From assembly GCA_944389505.1 (NCBI GenBank), contig CALXMP010000002.1, positions 124,001 through 188,000 on the forward strand: a DNA stretch of 64,000 nucleotides. The letters are read 5' to 3'. Positions 44,101 through 52,479 of the stretch are shown in pieces. The stretch is from an uncultured Spirochaetaceae bacterium (GTDB lineage Bacteria; Spirochaetota; Spirochaetia; Sphaerochaetales; Sphaerochaetaceae). Within the stretch, counting starts at the first letter, position 1, and each line of letters begins with the position of its first letter. The notes beneath the pieces are model-generated. The model was given only the letters and a program-made list of their open reading frames with translations. It made no database searches and was not told the DNA's origin. Made by a program: the position numbers and the translations under genes.

Positions 44101-45120
44101 GTGTATTTTCCAGAAGGATACAGACCGCTTCTAGGACAGCATGAGACCGAGAAGGCTATCAAGGATGCAAAGGATATCTTTGAGAAGTCGCTTTCAGGCT
44201 CGCTCAGGCTCTCAAGGGTAACATCGCCGCTTTTTGTCCCCTCGGGATCGGGCATAAACGATGATCTCAATGGAGTGGAGAATCCCGCCAGCTTCTCTGT
44301 AAGGAACCTCGGAGGAAAGCGCATGGAGATCATCCAGTCGCTTGCGAAGTGGAAGAGAATGGCTCTTGCCGATTATGGCGTTAAGCCAGGGCGTGGCATC
44401 TATACCGATATGAACGCTCTCCGTCCCGATGATGATATCGATGCAATCCATTCGATCTATGTCGATCAGTGGGACTGGGAGAAAGTGATGTTCCCAGCTG
44501 AGAGGAATCTGGAGTATCTCAAGTCCACAGTCAGGGATATATACCGGGCAATCAAGCGCACTGCATTCCTCCTTTCCGAGGATTTCCCCGTGCTTGAGGA
44601 TACGCTTCCGGAGGATATTGTCTTCATCCACTCTGAGGATGCCGCTGCCGAGTATCCGGGGCTTACACCGCAGGAGAGGGAGGCAGAGCTTGCAAGGCGC
44701 TATGGCGCTATCTTCCTTATCGGTATAGGGTATGGCAACCCACCTCACTCAGGACGTGCTCCTGACTATGATGACTGGTCCGAGGATACAGGGAACGGCC
44801 ATCATGGTCTCAATGGCGATATAATCGTGTGGGATACTGTCAGGAATGACTCGCTTGAGCTTTCCAGCATGGGAATAAGGGTCAACAGGGAAGCCCTCCT
44901 TAGGCAGCTTGCTATAAGAGGCTGCGAAGAGAGACGGGAGATGTACTGGCATAAGCGCCTCATAAACGGCGAGTATCCTCAGACGATCGGAGGCGGTATC
45001 GGCCAGTCTAGGCTCTGCATGTTCCTGCTCCATAAGGCCCATGTCGGAGAGGTCCAGGCATCTGTATGGCAGGAGGAGGCAAGGGCAGAGGCCCTCAGCC
45101 ATTCGACAAGGCTTCTCTAG
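44101..45120 (+). CDS. asnA: aspartate-ammonia ligase (asparagine synthetase A)
   Basis: Makes asparagine from aspartate, ammonia and ATP. 339 residues, as expected. LSRVTSPLFVPSGSGINDDLNGVENP, AKWKRMALADYGVKPGRGIYTDMNALRPDDD, SIYVDQWDWEKV and GGGIGQSRLCMFLLHKAHVGEVQASVW show the class II synthetase-like core, including motif 3. It starts at GTG with a strong AGGAGGTG. The end overlaps the convergent thpR gene by 26 bases. Confidence 0.97.
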   Translation: MYFPEGYRPLLGQHETEKAIKDAKDIFEKSLSGSLRLSRVTSPLFVPSGSGINDDLNGVENPASFSVRNLGGKRMEIIQSLAKWKRMALADYGVKPGRGIYTDMNALRPDDDIDAIHSIYVDQWDWEKVMFPAERNLEYLKSTVRDIYRAIKRTAFLLSEDFPVLEDTLPEDIVFIHSEDAAAEYPGLTPQEREAELARRYGAIFLIGIGYGNPPHSGRAPDYDDWSEDTGNGHHGLNGDIIVWDTVRNDSLELSSMGIRVNREALLRQLAIRGCEERREMYWHKRLINGEYPQTIGGGIGQSRLCMFLLHKAHVGEVQASVWQEEARAEALSHSTRLL

Positions 45121-45622
45121 AGTACAGCGATGTATATACCATCCTCCCATTGATGCGTTCGGAAAGCATGAGATCGACAGATACGATCTGCGAATGCACC
45201 TTGGGAATCCTTCCGGGCTTCATATCGCCCCTGACCCTCCGTGCCAGAGTGATGTGGGGCCTGAATCTTTTATTGTCAAATGGCAGCCCAAGCTCTTTGA
45301 GATTATCCTGCAGCTCATCATGCAGTCCCGTAAGCGCTTCCGAGTCCTCAAGCTGTGCAAACCATAGCCTTCCATCGTCGCGAGAGAAGTATCCCATTCG
45401 GTTTATATCAACATGGACGGAGAAGTCATGAAGCCTCTTGATTGCGGAGACAGCATCGTTGCTCTGCGTCTCATTGCACTCTCCAAGGAATGCAAGTGTC
45501 AGGTGCAGATTGCTGTCAGGAACGAATGATCCAGATTCTGATGAACGTCTCAGATCCTCCCGAAGCCCTTTCAGGTCCTCAATGGTGTCCTCTGGGAATA
45601 GTGCTGCAATGAACAATCTCAT
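45095..45622 (-). CDS. thpR: RNA 2',3'-cyclic phosphodiesterase (ThpR/LigT)
   Basis: 2H phosphoesterase of 175 residues that opens 2',3'-cyclic phosphates on RNA ends. Both catalytic HxTx motifs are present, HLTLAFLG at about residue 40 and HITLARR at about 122. Start RLFIAALFPED is typical. No SD; TACAAT lies exactly six bases before ATG 45622. Confidence 0.92.
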   Translation of the reverse strand: MRLFIAALFPEDTIEDLKGLREDLRRSSESGSFVPDSNLHLTLAFLGECNETQSNDAVSAIKRLHDFSVHVDINRMGYFSRDDGRLWFAQLEDSEALTGLHDELQDNLKELGLPFDNKRFRPHITLARRVRGDMKPGRIPKVHSQIVSVDLMLSERINGRMVYTSLYSREALSNG

Positions 45623-45628
45623 ATCTTG

Positions 45629-45634
45629 ATTGTA
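45629..45634 (-). promoter_or_regulatory. -10 box six bases before thpR ATG
   Basis: On the minus strand TACAAT, six bases (CAAGAT), ATG. Leaderless-type spacing, no clear -35. Confidence 0.45.
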
Positions 45635-45700
45635 TCACAAACATTATCTTCTTATATTACAGAAAGTTAACAAATTTGTAATAAAATTTTCCTAAAATGA

Positions 45701-45729
45701 TTGACTTAAATCCCCAAAAGTTCTATTTT
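45701..45729 (+). promoter_or_regulatory. promoter of tRNA-Leu
   Basis: TTGACT, 17 bases, TATTTT. The -10 runs into TTTATCACAGT (45727-45737), an 11-mer also present at the tRNA-CAT promoter. Confidence 0.65.
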
Positions 45730-45746
45730 ATCACAGTACCAAGTAC

Positions 45747-45830
45747 GCGGTCGTGGTGGAATTGGTAGACACGCTAGCTTGAGGTGCTAGTGGTCGAAAG
45801 GCTATGCTGGTTCAAGTCCAGTCGACCGCA
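45747..45830 (+). tRNA. tRNA-Leu(GAG)
   Basis: Acceptor stem GCGGTCG/CGACCGC with discriminator A, anticodon stem CTAGC/GCTAG around loop TTGAGGT giving anticodon GAG, a long variable arm typical of leucine tRNA, and T loop TTCAAGT. CCA is not encoded. Reads CUC and CUU. Confidence 0.95.
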
Positions 45831-45837
45831 GACGATG

Positions 45838-45864
45838 CTCCTGCTGAGAATGCAGGAGTTTTTT
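45838..45864 (+). terminator. intrinsic terminator of tRNA-Leu
   Basis: CTCCTGC and GCAGGAG form a 7-bp stem, loop of seven, followed by six Ts, eight bases after the tRNA. Confidence 0.85.
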
Positions 45865-45865
45865 G

Positions 45866-45894
45866 TTGCATCTGATGGGCTGGAGGAATACCAT
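45866..45894 (+). promoter_or_regulatory. leaderless-type promoter of the dipeptidase gene
   Basis: TTGCAT, 17 bases, TACCAT, six bases, ATG 45901. It starts two bases after the tRNA terminator's T run. GGAGG at 45882 would lie upstream of the RNA start. Confidence 0.5.
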
Positions 45895-45900
45895 CGTCAT

Positions 45901-46866
45901 ATGCTTATCGACCTCCACTCCGATACAATCTACGCACTCTGGGATGATCCTACCAAGGGATCATTGGTTTCATCCTCGCTCAGCATCGACAGGAATAAGC
46001 TCTATGGCGGTAAGGTTTCAGGGCAGTGCCTCGCGCTCTTTGTACCAATGCATGAGCATGTCCCTGAGAATCATAGAGGGAAATCTCCATGGACGATACT
46101 CAATGAGCTTCATGACAGATTCATCAGCGAGATCTCATCTGCTGGTATTCCTCAGATGGAATCAGCAGATGATCTTGAGGATGGAACTCTCCATGCAATC
46201 CTAACAACGGAGGAAGGGGCCTCTATCGAAGGGGATATCTCAAGGCTATCCATTCTCAAGAGCTGGGGTGTGAGGATCTTCGGACTGACATGGAACTATG
46301 AGAATGAGCTAGGATACCCGAATTCCGCAGATCCTGAGATTATGGCAAAGGGACTTAAGGAGAAGGGCATTGAAGCTGTAGAGGAATGCGGAAGACTTGG
46401 AATCATAGTGGATGTATCCCATCTCAGCGATGGTGGATTCATGGATGTTGCGCACCATGCAAAAGGTCCTTTCATCGCAACGCATTCAGATGCAAGGAGC
46501 ATTACCGGTGTTTCCAGGAATCTTACAGATGATGAACTGAGGATTCTTGCCGATAAGGGCGGGGTAACAGGCCTAAATTTCTGCCCCACCTTCCTTCATG
46601 ATGAGAAAGCCCTTACCGAAGATGAATCGGAGAGCCGTATCGAGGACATGGTCAGGCATGTCATGCATATTTATAAGACAGCAGGCGAGGATGTCCTTGC
46701 AATCGGCACAGACTTTGATGGAATAGGCGGCAAGCTTGAGATTCCTTCTCCTGATAAGCTCTATCTTTTACGTGAAGCGTTAACCAAAGCAGGACTTGCT
46801 GAATCTATACTCGACAAGATGTGGTACGGGAATGCATTGAGGGTATTCAGGGAAGCTACATTCTGA
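45901..46866 (+). CDS. membrane dipeptidase-like peptidase (M19)
   Basis: Renal-dipeptidase-family zinc enzyme, 321 residues, cleaving dipeptides. LIDLHSDTI has the first metal ligands, LTTEEGASIEGD the bridging Glu, VDVSHLSDGGFMDVA and FIATHSDARSI the histidines, and LAIGTDFDGIGG the terminal Asp. There is no signal peptide or membrane segment, so it acts in the cytoplasm. A frame running upstream through the tRNA is rejected; MLIDLHSDT is the usual start. Confidence 0.93.
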   Translation: MLIDLHSDTIYALWDDPTKGSLVSSSLSIDRNKLYGGKVSGQCLALFVPMHEHVPENHRGKSPWTILNELHDRFISEISSAGIPQMESADDLEDGTLHAILTTEEGASIEGDISRLSILKSWGVRIFGLTWNYENELGYPNSADPEIMAKGLKEKGIEAVEECGRLGIIVDVSHLSDGGFMDVAHHAKGPFIATHSDARSITGVSRNLTDDELRILADKGGVTGLNFCPTFLHDEKALTEDESESRIEDMVRHVMHIYKTAGEDVLAIGTDFDGIGGKLEIPSPDKLYLLREALTKAGLAESILDKMWYGNALRVFREATF

Positions 46867-47000
46867 TTTCACTCAGTATATATTCCTTCTGATAAAGTTC
46901 AGGTGAATTTGGATGATAATGTTTTGAGGAATATCTCCTGCTAGATTTGAAGAACGGTTAACTTTATGAAGAAATATCCATATGAATATATTCCAGGTAC

Positions 47001-47029
47001 TTGATTCAATATCAAGTTTCTGTTAATTT
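47001..47029 (+). promoter_or_regulatory. promoter of tRNA-CAT
   Basis: TTGATT, 17 bases, TAATTT, running into TTTATCACAGT (47027-47037), the same 11-mer as at tRNA-Leu and at the same distance from the -35. Confidence 0.65.
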
Positions 47030-47049
47030 ATCACAGTCAAACGACGCAT

Positions 47050-47122
47050 GGCACGATAGCTCAGTTGGTAGAGCAAGCGGCTCATATCCGCTCGGTCAGG
47101 GGTCCGAGTCCCTTTCGTGCTA
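47050..47122 (+). tRNA. tRNA with CAT anticodon (elongator Met or Ile2)
   Basis: Acceptor GGCACGA with TCGTGCT (first pair G-U), anticodon stem AGCGG/CCGCT with loop CTCATAT, T loop TCCGAGT. Not an initiator, since the three G-C pairs of its anticodon stem are absent. Met and lysidine-type Ile cannot be separated by eye. CCA is not encoded. Confidence 0.88.
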
Positions 47123-47126
47123 CTTT

Positions 47127-47150
47127 CCCGGATGCATAATCCGGGTTTTT
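47127..47150 (+). terminator. intrinsic terminator of tRNA-CAT
   Basis: CCCGGAT and ATCCGGG with a 5-base loop, then five Ts and a further CTTT. Confidence 0.85.
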
Positions 47151-47168
47151 CTTTGCCTGTTACTCTGC

Positions 47169-47174
47169 TATCAT
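47169..47174 (+). promoter_or_regulatory. -10 box six bases before the hydrolase ATG
   Basis: TATCAT, six bases (CAGGCC), ATG 47181. The gene follows a terminator, so it needs its own promoter; no SD is present. Confidence 0.45.
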
Positions 47175-47180
47175 CAGGCC

Positions 47181-48128
47181 ATGATCCTTGTAGTGCTTCT
47201 TATTATTCTTGCTGTTATCGCTGTTGTAACATATCTTGTCGGCTCCTTCTTCGTGGACTATTCCATCACACGGAAGGAAAGGGATCCTGCATCATTCATC
47301 CCTTCCGATGAAATTAAGGCCTGTGATAGGGCAGATGTGAACAAAAACAAGGAAATCAGGGATAGACGCGTAGAGGAGTTCCATAGGAATACTTATACAG
47401 AACATCCTGAGATTAGAACGAAGGAGGGTTTCGCCCTTCGTTCCTCATACTATCCTCAGGATGGACATAAATATGCGATTATGATTCATGGCTACACAGG
47501 ATCAAGACGGGAGATGCAGAGTATCGCATCTATGTATTACAGCTGGGGCTTCAGTGTTCTTACACCAGATAACCGTGCCCATGGTGAGAGCGAGGGAAAG
47601 TATATCGGCATGGGATGGCTAGATAAGGATGATATCCAGCTTTGGATGGAGTGGATACGCAACAAGGATAAGGATGCAAAGATCGTCATACAAGGATGCT
47701 CAATGGGAGCTGCAACCGTTATGATGACTGCTGGCGATAACCCTCCCGGTCTTGTCGCTGCTGTTGAGGACTGCGGCTATACCTCTGTCTGGGATATCTT
47801 CAGTGATGAGCTTAAGACGCTTTTCCATCTTCCTGCATTCCCTGTTCTTTATATGTGCGATGTCGTAGCAAGACTGAAGGCCGGTTATTCCATAAGGAGA
47901 GCATCAAGCGTCGAACAGCTTAAGAAGACAAGCATCCCTATGCTTTTCATCCATGGCAGCAATGATAGATTCGTACGGTCATCAATGCTTGATGAGAACT
48001 ATGATGCAAAGGTTGATGGCCCGAAGGAGAAGCTGCTTGTAGAAGGTGCAGCCCATGGTGAATCAGAGGTCGTAGCTCCTGATCTGTACTACAGGACTAT
48101 CCATGATTTCCTTGATAAGTATGTTTAA
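47181..48128 (+). CDS. membrane-anchored alpha/beta hydrolase
   Basis: A 315-residue serine hydrolase with an N-terminal membrane helix (about residues 2-24, ILVVLLIILAVIAVVTYLVGS). Oxyanion loop MIHGYTGSRREM, then DNRAHGESEGKYIGMGWLDKDD, nucleophile elbow QGCSMGAATV, FIHGSNDRFV with the acid and GAAHGES with the histidine. It resembles the YqkD/BD-FAE-like group common in Firmicutes and spirochaetes. Substrate unknown. The longer frame through the tRNA is rejected. Confidence 0.9.
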   Translation: MILVVLLIILAVIAVVTYLVGSFFVDYSITRKERDPASFIPSDEIKACDRADVNKNKEIRDRRVEEFHRNTYTEHPEIRTKEGFALRSSYYPQDGHKYAIMIHGYTGSRREMQSIASMYYSWGFSVLTPDNRAHGESEGKYIGMGWLDKDDIQLWMEWIRNKDKDAKIVIQGCSMGAATVMMTAGDNPPGLVAAVEDCGYTSVWDIFSDELKTLFHLPAFPVLYMCDVVARLKAGYSIRRASSVEQLKKTSIPMLFIHGSNDRFVRSSMLDENYDAKVDGPKEKLLVEGAAHGESEVVAPDLYYRTIHDFLDKYV

Positions 48129-48209
48129 GTGAATTAATTTTCCTTTAAGCTCATAAAAGATGCATAATGTTGTGATGTAGCATCTAGCTACGGTATAAGG
48201 GAGGATATC

Positions 48210-48926
48210 ATGGACATAAAGGCACTTCTGGATGAACTTGACTCATTCGATGCACCTACTGTGTGCAACGGACTCGAGCTTATCGATAACAGCTACAGGC
48301 TGAAGGGATACGGACGGCCAGGAATGATGCTCAGGGCCGGGAAGGATAAGCCAGTATCCGGTGTTGCAATCACTGCTACGATCAGTGCTGTGAAGCCTCC
48401 TACTTCAGAGCAGGCTGAGCTGAGGAATAAGCTTTATGCTGCCGCAGGTGAAACGGAGCTTCCCTCGATTATCTGCATGAAGGATATCGACAAAGTTCAT
48501 ATCGGGTCATTCTGGGGTGAGATGCAGGCCAGCATATTCCGGTCGCTCGGAGCTGTCGGGACTATCAATGAGGGAGGTGTACGTGATCTTGACTGCTGTG
48601 ACTCCCTTGGCTTCTCATTCTTCTCCACTGAGATTCTTGTTTCGCATGCAAATGTCCATGTCGAGTCGATACAGGAGCCTGTAGAGATTCTTGGGCAGAC
48701 AATCGTTCCTGGGGATATAGTCCATGCGGACAAGCATGGCTTTGTTGTTTTCCCGATTGATCTTCTTGAGCAGGTTATTGCTGCATGCAAACACCTTGAG
48801 AAGGCAGAATCATATCTCATCCAGCCATGCAGGGAAGCGATAAAGCAGGGGAGAAAGCCTTCCATCGATGAGATAATCGCATGGAACAAGAAGACCAACG
48901 AATCCAAGGCCTCTTTCGGAAAATGA
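48210..48926 (+). CDS. RraA family protein (HMG/CHA aldolase-like)
   Basis: A 238-residue protein of the RraA/4-hydroxy-4-methyl-2-oxoglutarate aldolase family. FDAPTVCNGLE at the start, HIGSFWGEMQASIFRSLGAVGTINEGGVRDLD (G-x-x-A and the R/D pair that bind the metal and keto acid) and IVPGDIVHADKHGFVVFP with the DxxG pattern. It may be a small aldolase or decarboxylase rather than an RNase E inhibitor. GGGAGG precedes the start. A FAH-family gene lies convergent. Confidence 0.88.
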   Translation: MDIKALLDELDSFDAPTVCNGLELIDNSYRLKGYGRPGMMLRAGKDKPVSGVAITATISAVKPPTSEQAELRNKLYAAAGETELPSIICMKDIDKVHIGSFWGEMQASIFRSLGAVGTINEGGVRDLDCCDSLGFSFFSTEILVSHANVHVESIQEPVEILGQTIVPGDIVHADKHGFVVFPIDLLEQVIAACKHLEKAESYLIQPCREAIKQGRKPSIDEIIAWNKKTNESKASFGK

Positions 48927-48956
48927 AATCATCCGGGTCGTGCCCGGATGGATTTC
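48925..48956. terminator. bidirectional terminator between rraA-like and FAH genes
   Basis: GAAATCATCCGGG pairs with CCCGGATGGATTTC, 13 pairs with one bulged G. It overlaps both stop codons by two bases. Confidence 0.75.
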
Positions 48957-49713
48957 AAGCGATTGTGTTCCTGAGTATTCCCAGTCCCTCTATTTCAATC
49001 TCTACGACATCGCCTTTCTGCATGCCTGAGATTCCGCCTGGCGTACCTGTGGATATCACATCACCGGGAAGGAGCGTCATCACATGAGAGAGGTATGAGA
49101 CGAGATAGTGCACGGAGAAGATAAGGTTCGATGTGCGGGACATCTGCTTTGTCACGCCATTGACCCTGCTTGTTATGTACAGATCGCTGCCATCTGTCTC
49201 ATCGGATATATACGGTCCGAACGGGAAGAATGTATCAAAGCTCTTCGCAACGGTCCACTGTCCGTTCTTAGGCTGGAGGTCTCGGGCCGTCACATCGTTC
49301 GCAATTGTGTATCCAAGGATGTACCTGTGGGCATCTTCCTCGCTCACATCCTTGCATTTTCTGCCGATGACGACTGCAAGCTCTGCCTCATAGTCAAGTC
49401 TGTGGCACATCTGAGGATAGATTATGTCGTCATTCTGGGCTGCTGCGGATGTGGATGGCTTCATGAATACAACAGGAGTTTCCGGTATCGGAAGCCCGAA
49501 CTCCTCTGCATGGTCCCTGTAATTCAGGCCAATGCAGATGGCTTTTGTGTACTCGCACGGAGGAAGAAGCTTCACCTCTGAGATATCATAATGCTCATCG
49601 AGGAGCATGAAAGGCTTATTGAAAGGGGATCCGTCCATAAGGGTTATGGTCTTATCTTCCAGTATCCCATAGGAAGTCCTTCTGTCAGGTGTCATGATTC
49701 TCACATATTTCAT
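48955..49713 (-). CDS. fumarylacetoacetate hydrolase family protein
   Basis: A 252-residue FAH-fold enzyme, expected to hydrolyse or decarboxylate a 2-keto or acylpyruvate acid. AICIGLNYRDHAEEFGLPIPETPVVFMKPSTS, LDYEAELAVVIGRKCKDVSEEDAHRYILGYTIANDVTARDLQ with the metal-binding ExE..D, and LLPGDVISTGTPGGISGMQKGD. ATG 49713 has AGGAGGG upstream; the longer frame is rejected. It follows the GNAT gene after one base (TGA-A-ATG). Confidence 0.92.
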   Translation of the reverse strand: MKYVRIMTPDRRTSYGILEDKTITLMDGSPFNKPFMLLDEHYDISEVKLLPPCEYTKAICIGLNYRDHAEEFGLPIPETPVVFMKPSTSAAAQNDDIIYPQMCHRLDYEAELAVVIGRKCKDVSEEDAHRYILGYTIANDVTARDLQPKNGQWTVAKSFDTFFPFGPYISDETDGSDLYITSRVNGVTKQMSRTSNLIFSVHYLVSYLSHVMTLLPGDVISTGTPGGISGMQKGDVVEIEIEGLGILRNTIA

Positions 49714-49714
49714 T

Positions 49715-50476
49715 TCAATCCCTCCTGAACATAGTATACCACCCATCATCCCTGAATCCCAGAGTTCTGTAGAGATGCTCTGCCTCCGGTTCCGGCCATA
49801 GCGACAACCGCTCCATCCCTTTGCTGAATGCGATGCTGCAGAGCTCTGAGACGACGCTTGAAGCATAGCCTCTGTTTCTGTAACGGCTATCTGTCGCAAC
49901 ACCTGCAATCATCGCATTCCTGACAGTACCGGAGGAGATATATCCAGCGGAAATAAGCTGTCCATCGCAGAACGCTCCGGCTGCAAGGAATGGATAGCGC
50001 CTTCCTGAATAGTATTCCGCTATCTCCTCTTCCTCTCCATCCGGATAGAACGCTGCCATTCCCTCTATTTTCCTGTAGAGATGGACAAGGGAAAGGAAAT
50101 CATCATTTCCCTCAAGTCTTCTGACAGCATGAACTCTGTTCTCTATGAATGAATCAGGAGTGACAGTGAAAAGGATCCTGTCCTCTTTTTCTGCATCCGG
50201 GATGGAAAGCCTGTCCGCAGTCCTCTTCTCAGCAAGAAGAGAGCTCCAGCGGGCGGCAGAGAGGAAGGAGGATACGCAGAATATATCAGAGTCACAGTCT
50301 CCTGTATCGATTACTACCATCGATACATCCAGCCAGGATATAGCGATGATTGAACCAGAAGCATATGCTTTGATCTCCCCCTGAGAGCCCCCAAGAGCCC
50401 TCTCCATATAGGGATGAAGAGGGCCTTTGATGCGTCTCTGGATATTTCCCAGATCACTGTGGCTGATTAACTGCAT
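49715..50476 (-). CDS. GNAT acetyltransferase with an extra N-terminal domain
   Basis: A 253-residue protein. The C-terminal half is a GNAT domain: FCDGQLISAGYISSGTVRNAMIAGVATDSRYRNRGYASSVVSELCSIAF, with the acetyl-CoA loop RYRNRGYAS, and YRTLGFRDDGWYTMFRR at the end. The N-terminal 120 residues match nothing I know. Start MQLISHSDLGNIQ at 50476 overlaps the end of hflC by 23 bases; the longer frame is not needed. Substrate unknown. Confidence 0.85.
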   Translation of the reverse strand: MQLISHSDLGNIQRRIKGPLHPYMERALGGSQGEIKAYASGSIIAISWLDVSMVVIDTGDCDSDIFCVSSFLSAARWSSLLAEKRTADRLSIPDAEKEDRILFTVTPDSFIENRVHAVRRLEGNDDFLSLVHLYRKIEGMAAFYPDGEEEEIAEYYSGRRYPFLAAGAFCDGQLISAGYISSGTVRNAMIAGVATDSRYRNRGYASSVVSELCSIAFSKGMERLSLWPEPEAEHLYRTLGFRDDGWYTMFRRD

Positions 50477-51458
50477 CTGGGGTAGTGGAGTATAAGTAGT
50501 TGAAGTACTCCATATCGGTTGTGAGAGTCTTGTCGATTGCGGGCAATGTACGCTTGTAGCTTTCAAGCGTCGTCCATAGCCTGAAGAACTCAGGATCCTC
50601 CGAATATGCTGCGCTGTAGATGGCTGCAGCCTGCCTGTCAGCCTCGCCCTTTATCTTCTCCGATTCAGCATAGGCCTTGGAGAGAATCGTGCGCTTATCA
50701 TTCTCTGTACGTCCCTGCCATGAAAGGAGCTGGCCGCGGCCATATGACCTGTATGCTTCAGCTATCTGGCTGCGCTCCTTGATCATCCTTGTGTAGACCG
50801 AAGCTGTGAGATCGTCTGAGTAGCGTATCTGCCTAATAATGATATCCTCAAGCTCGATGCCATAGCGCCTTGTGAGCGGGTCTGCATCGCTGAGCATCAT
50901 ATCGGAAAGACCATCGCGTCCGATGAGTATATCCTCCTGGCGCATGACCGTCTCCGTAAGGGATCTCAGCGTTTCCCTGTCCTCCGGATTCTCCACATCC
51001 CCGATATCTTCAGCGTATATCATGGAATTGATCCTGTTCGTGCTCCTGACAGCTTCGTTGAGATAGTTCTCGGAGATGACTGTACGGATCGTTGAATCAA
51101 GCACATCGTTTAAGCGGGCGATTCCTCCCTCTACAGTCTTCACCGTCTGATAGAACAAAGCAGGATCGGCGATTCTCCATCTTGCCGTAGCATCGACCCA
51201 GATGAACTGGTTCTCCTTTGTCGGTATGCGCTGGGCATCACCGTCCCATGAGAGGAGTGTCCCTGGATACTTCGTTACGGTATCGATGAACGGTACGCGG
51301 AACTTAAGTCCAGCATCGGTCTCTGTCGCTGTTATCCTTCCGAAGCGGGTCACTACGGATATCTCACCCTCATTGAGGATGTAGAATGGACCGGAGATGA
51401 AGAAGACAACGGCAAATGCTGCAATGATTATAAGTGCTGTAAGAAGTCTCTTCATCAT
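50454..51458 (-). CDS. hflC: HflC-like membrane protease modulator
   Basis: SPFH/prohibitin-fold subunit, 334 residues, that forms a membrane cage with HflK around FtsH. N-terminal helix about 4-27, then EISVVTRFGRITATETDAGLKFRVPFIDTVTKYP, a typical Band 7 start, and the coiled-coil QIAEAYRSYGRGQLLSWQ...EKIKGEADRQAAAIYSAAYSEDPEF. Start overlaps the hflK stop by four bases. Confidence 0.93.
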   Translation of the reverse strand: MMKRLLTALIIIAAFAVVFFISGPFYILNEGEISVVTRFGRITATETDAGLKFRVPFIDTVTKYPGTLLSWDGDAQRIPTKENQFIWVDATARWRIADPALFYQTVKTVEGGIARLNDVLDSTIRTVISENYLNEAVRSTNRINSMIYAEDIGDVENPEDRETLRSLTETVMRQEDILIGRDGLSDMMLSDADPLTRRYGIELEDIIIRQIRYSDDLTASVYTRMIKERSQIAEAYRSYGRGQLLSWQGRTENDKRTILSKAYAESEKIKGEADRQAAAIYSAAYSEDPEFFRLWTTLESYKRTLPAIDKTLTTDMEYFNYLYSTTPDAVNQPQ

Positions 51459-52417
51459 ATGCTCCTTATCGGGAGGAAGTTCTCCAGATCCTTGTCTATT
51501 ATCGTCACAGTACCGCTTCCTTCGGAGAGGATTTCCTCCATCGTCTCGATATAAAGTCTTGCAGCGGTCGTGTCACCATTGGCGCTGTATTCAGCGAGCA
51601 TCTCCTTAAAGCGTGCAGTGTCGCCCTCGGCCCTGTTGATTCTCTCTGCCGCGTATCCAGATGCCTCGGATACAAGCTTATCAGCCTCACCCTGTGCAGC
51701 AGGAATCTGCTGGTTGTAGTACTGCTTGCCTTCGTTTATATATCCATTCATATCCTGTATGGCTTTGTTGACATCCTCGAAGGCATCCTGTACCTCTCCC
51801 TCCGGGGGCATGATGTTCTGCAGCTTCACCGCAACGATATCTATCCCGAAGCCGTATCTGTCGAAGATCTTCTGCATTGCTTCTGCTGCATCGAATTCGA
51901 TCTGCGTTCTCTGATCGGTCATGACAGCAAGAATCGGAAGATCTCCGACAAGCTGGTTCATGACGGATTGCGATATATCCCTGATGGTTGTTTCCTTGTC
52001 CTTCACGGAGAAGAGATAGGACTGCGGGTCGGCAATCCTGTACTGCACAATCCACTCGACATCGACTATGTTCAGGTCGCCGGTAAGCATCATCGATTCA
52101 TCTTGATTGACCCTTGCATTCGTAAGCGATGTGCCTGTCGGGTCGGTTGCCCTGTATCCGAAAGTCAATGTCTTGACGATCTGCGTCTCAACATTGATGT
52201 TTCTCTCAATCCCGAACGGTATCTTCATCTGGAGTCCGGGGCCGACTGTCCGCTGGTACTTCCCAAAGCGCAGGACGACTGCATTCTCCGCCTGGTCGAC
52301 AGAGAAGAACGATGTGGCAGCTGCCGATAGCAGCAGTACGATGACGACTGCAAGAACCACCATTGATGGGCGGATCTCAAAGCGCGGCATCCTTCTTTCC
52401 TCTTCCTGATTTTCCAT
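51455..52417 (-). CDS. hflK: HflK-like membrane protease modulator
   Basis: Partner of HflC, 320 residues. A membrane helix at about 17-40, Band 7 domain from VDQAENAVVLRFGKYQRTVGPGLQMKIPFG, VNQDESMMLTGDLNIVDVEWIVQYRI, and a coiled-coil tail ending in a short C-terminal strand. The glycine-rich N-terminus of E. coli HflK is missing. No SD; TATCTT stands six bases before the ATG. Confidence 0.93.
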   Translation of the reverse strand: MENQEEERRMPRFEIRPSMVVLAVVIVLLLSAAATSFFSVDQAENAVVLRFGKYQRTVGPGLQMKIPFGIERNINVETQIVKTLTFGYRATDPTGTSLTNARVNQDESMMLTGDLNIVDVEWIVQYRIADPQSYLFSVKDKETTIRDISQSVMNQLVGDLPILAVMTDQRTQIEFDAAEAMQKIFDRYGFGIDIVAVKLQNIMPPEGEVQDAFEDVNKAIQDMNGYINEGKQYYNQQIPAAQGEADKLVSEASGYAAERINRAEGDTARFKEMLAEYSANGDTTAARLYIETMEEILSEGSGTVTIIDKDLENFLPIRSI

Positions 52418-52423
52418 GATTAG

Positions 52424-52429
52424 AAGATA
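52424..52429 (-). promoter_or_regulatory. -10 box six bases before hflK ATG
   Basis: On the minus strand TATCTT, six bases (CTAATC), ATG 52417. Lies back to back with the metG promoter. Confidence 0.4.
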
Positions 52430-52444
52430 ACAGGGAAAAGCATC

Positions 52445-52473
52445 TTGAGGAAGATGCCCGCCATGGGTATAGT
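52445..52473 (+). promoter_or_regulatory. leaderless-type promoter of metG
   Basis: TTGAGG, 17 bases, TATAGT, six bases, ATG 52480. No Shine-Dalgarno before the gene. Confidence 0.55.
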
Positions 52474-52479
52474 AGCCAT

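Noticed and set aside
47050-47122. tRNA-CAT as initiator tRNA-fMet
   Set aside because: Its anticodon stem is AGCGG/CCGCT rather than the three G-C pairs of initiators.
48170-48199. TTGTGA-N18-TATAAG as rraA promoter
   Set aside because: RNA would start inside or after the good GGGAGG site, which then could not be used; -35 also weak.
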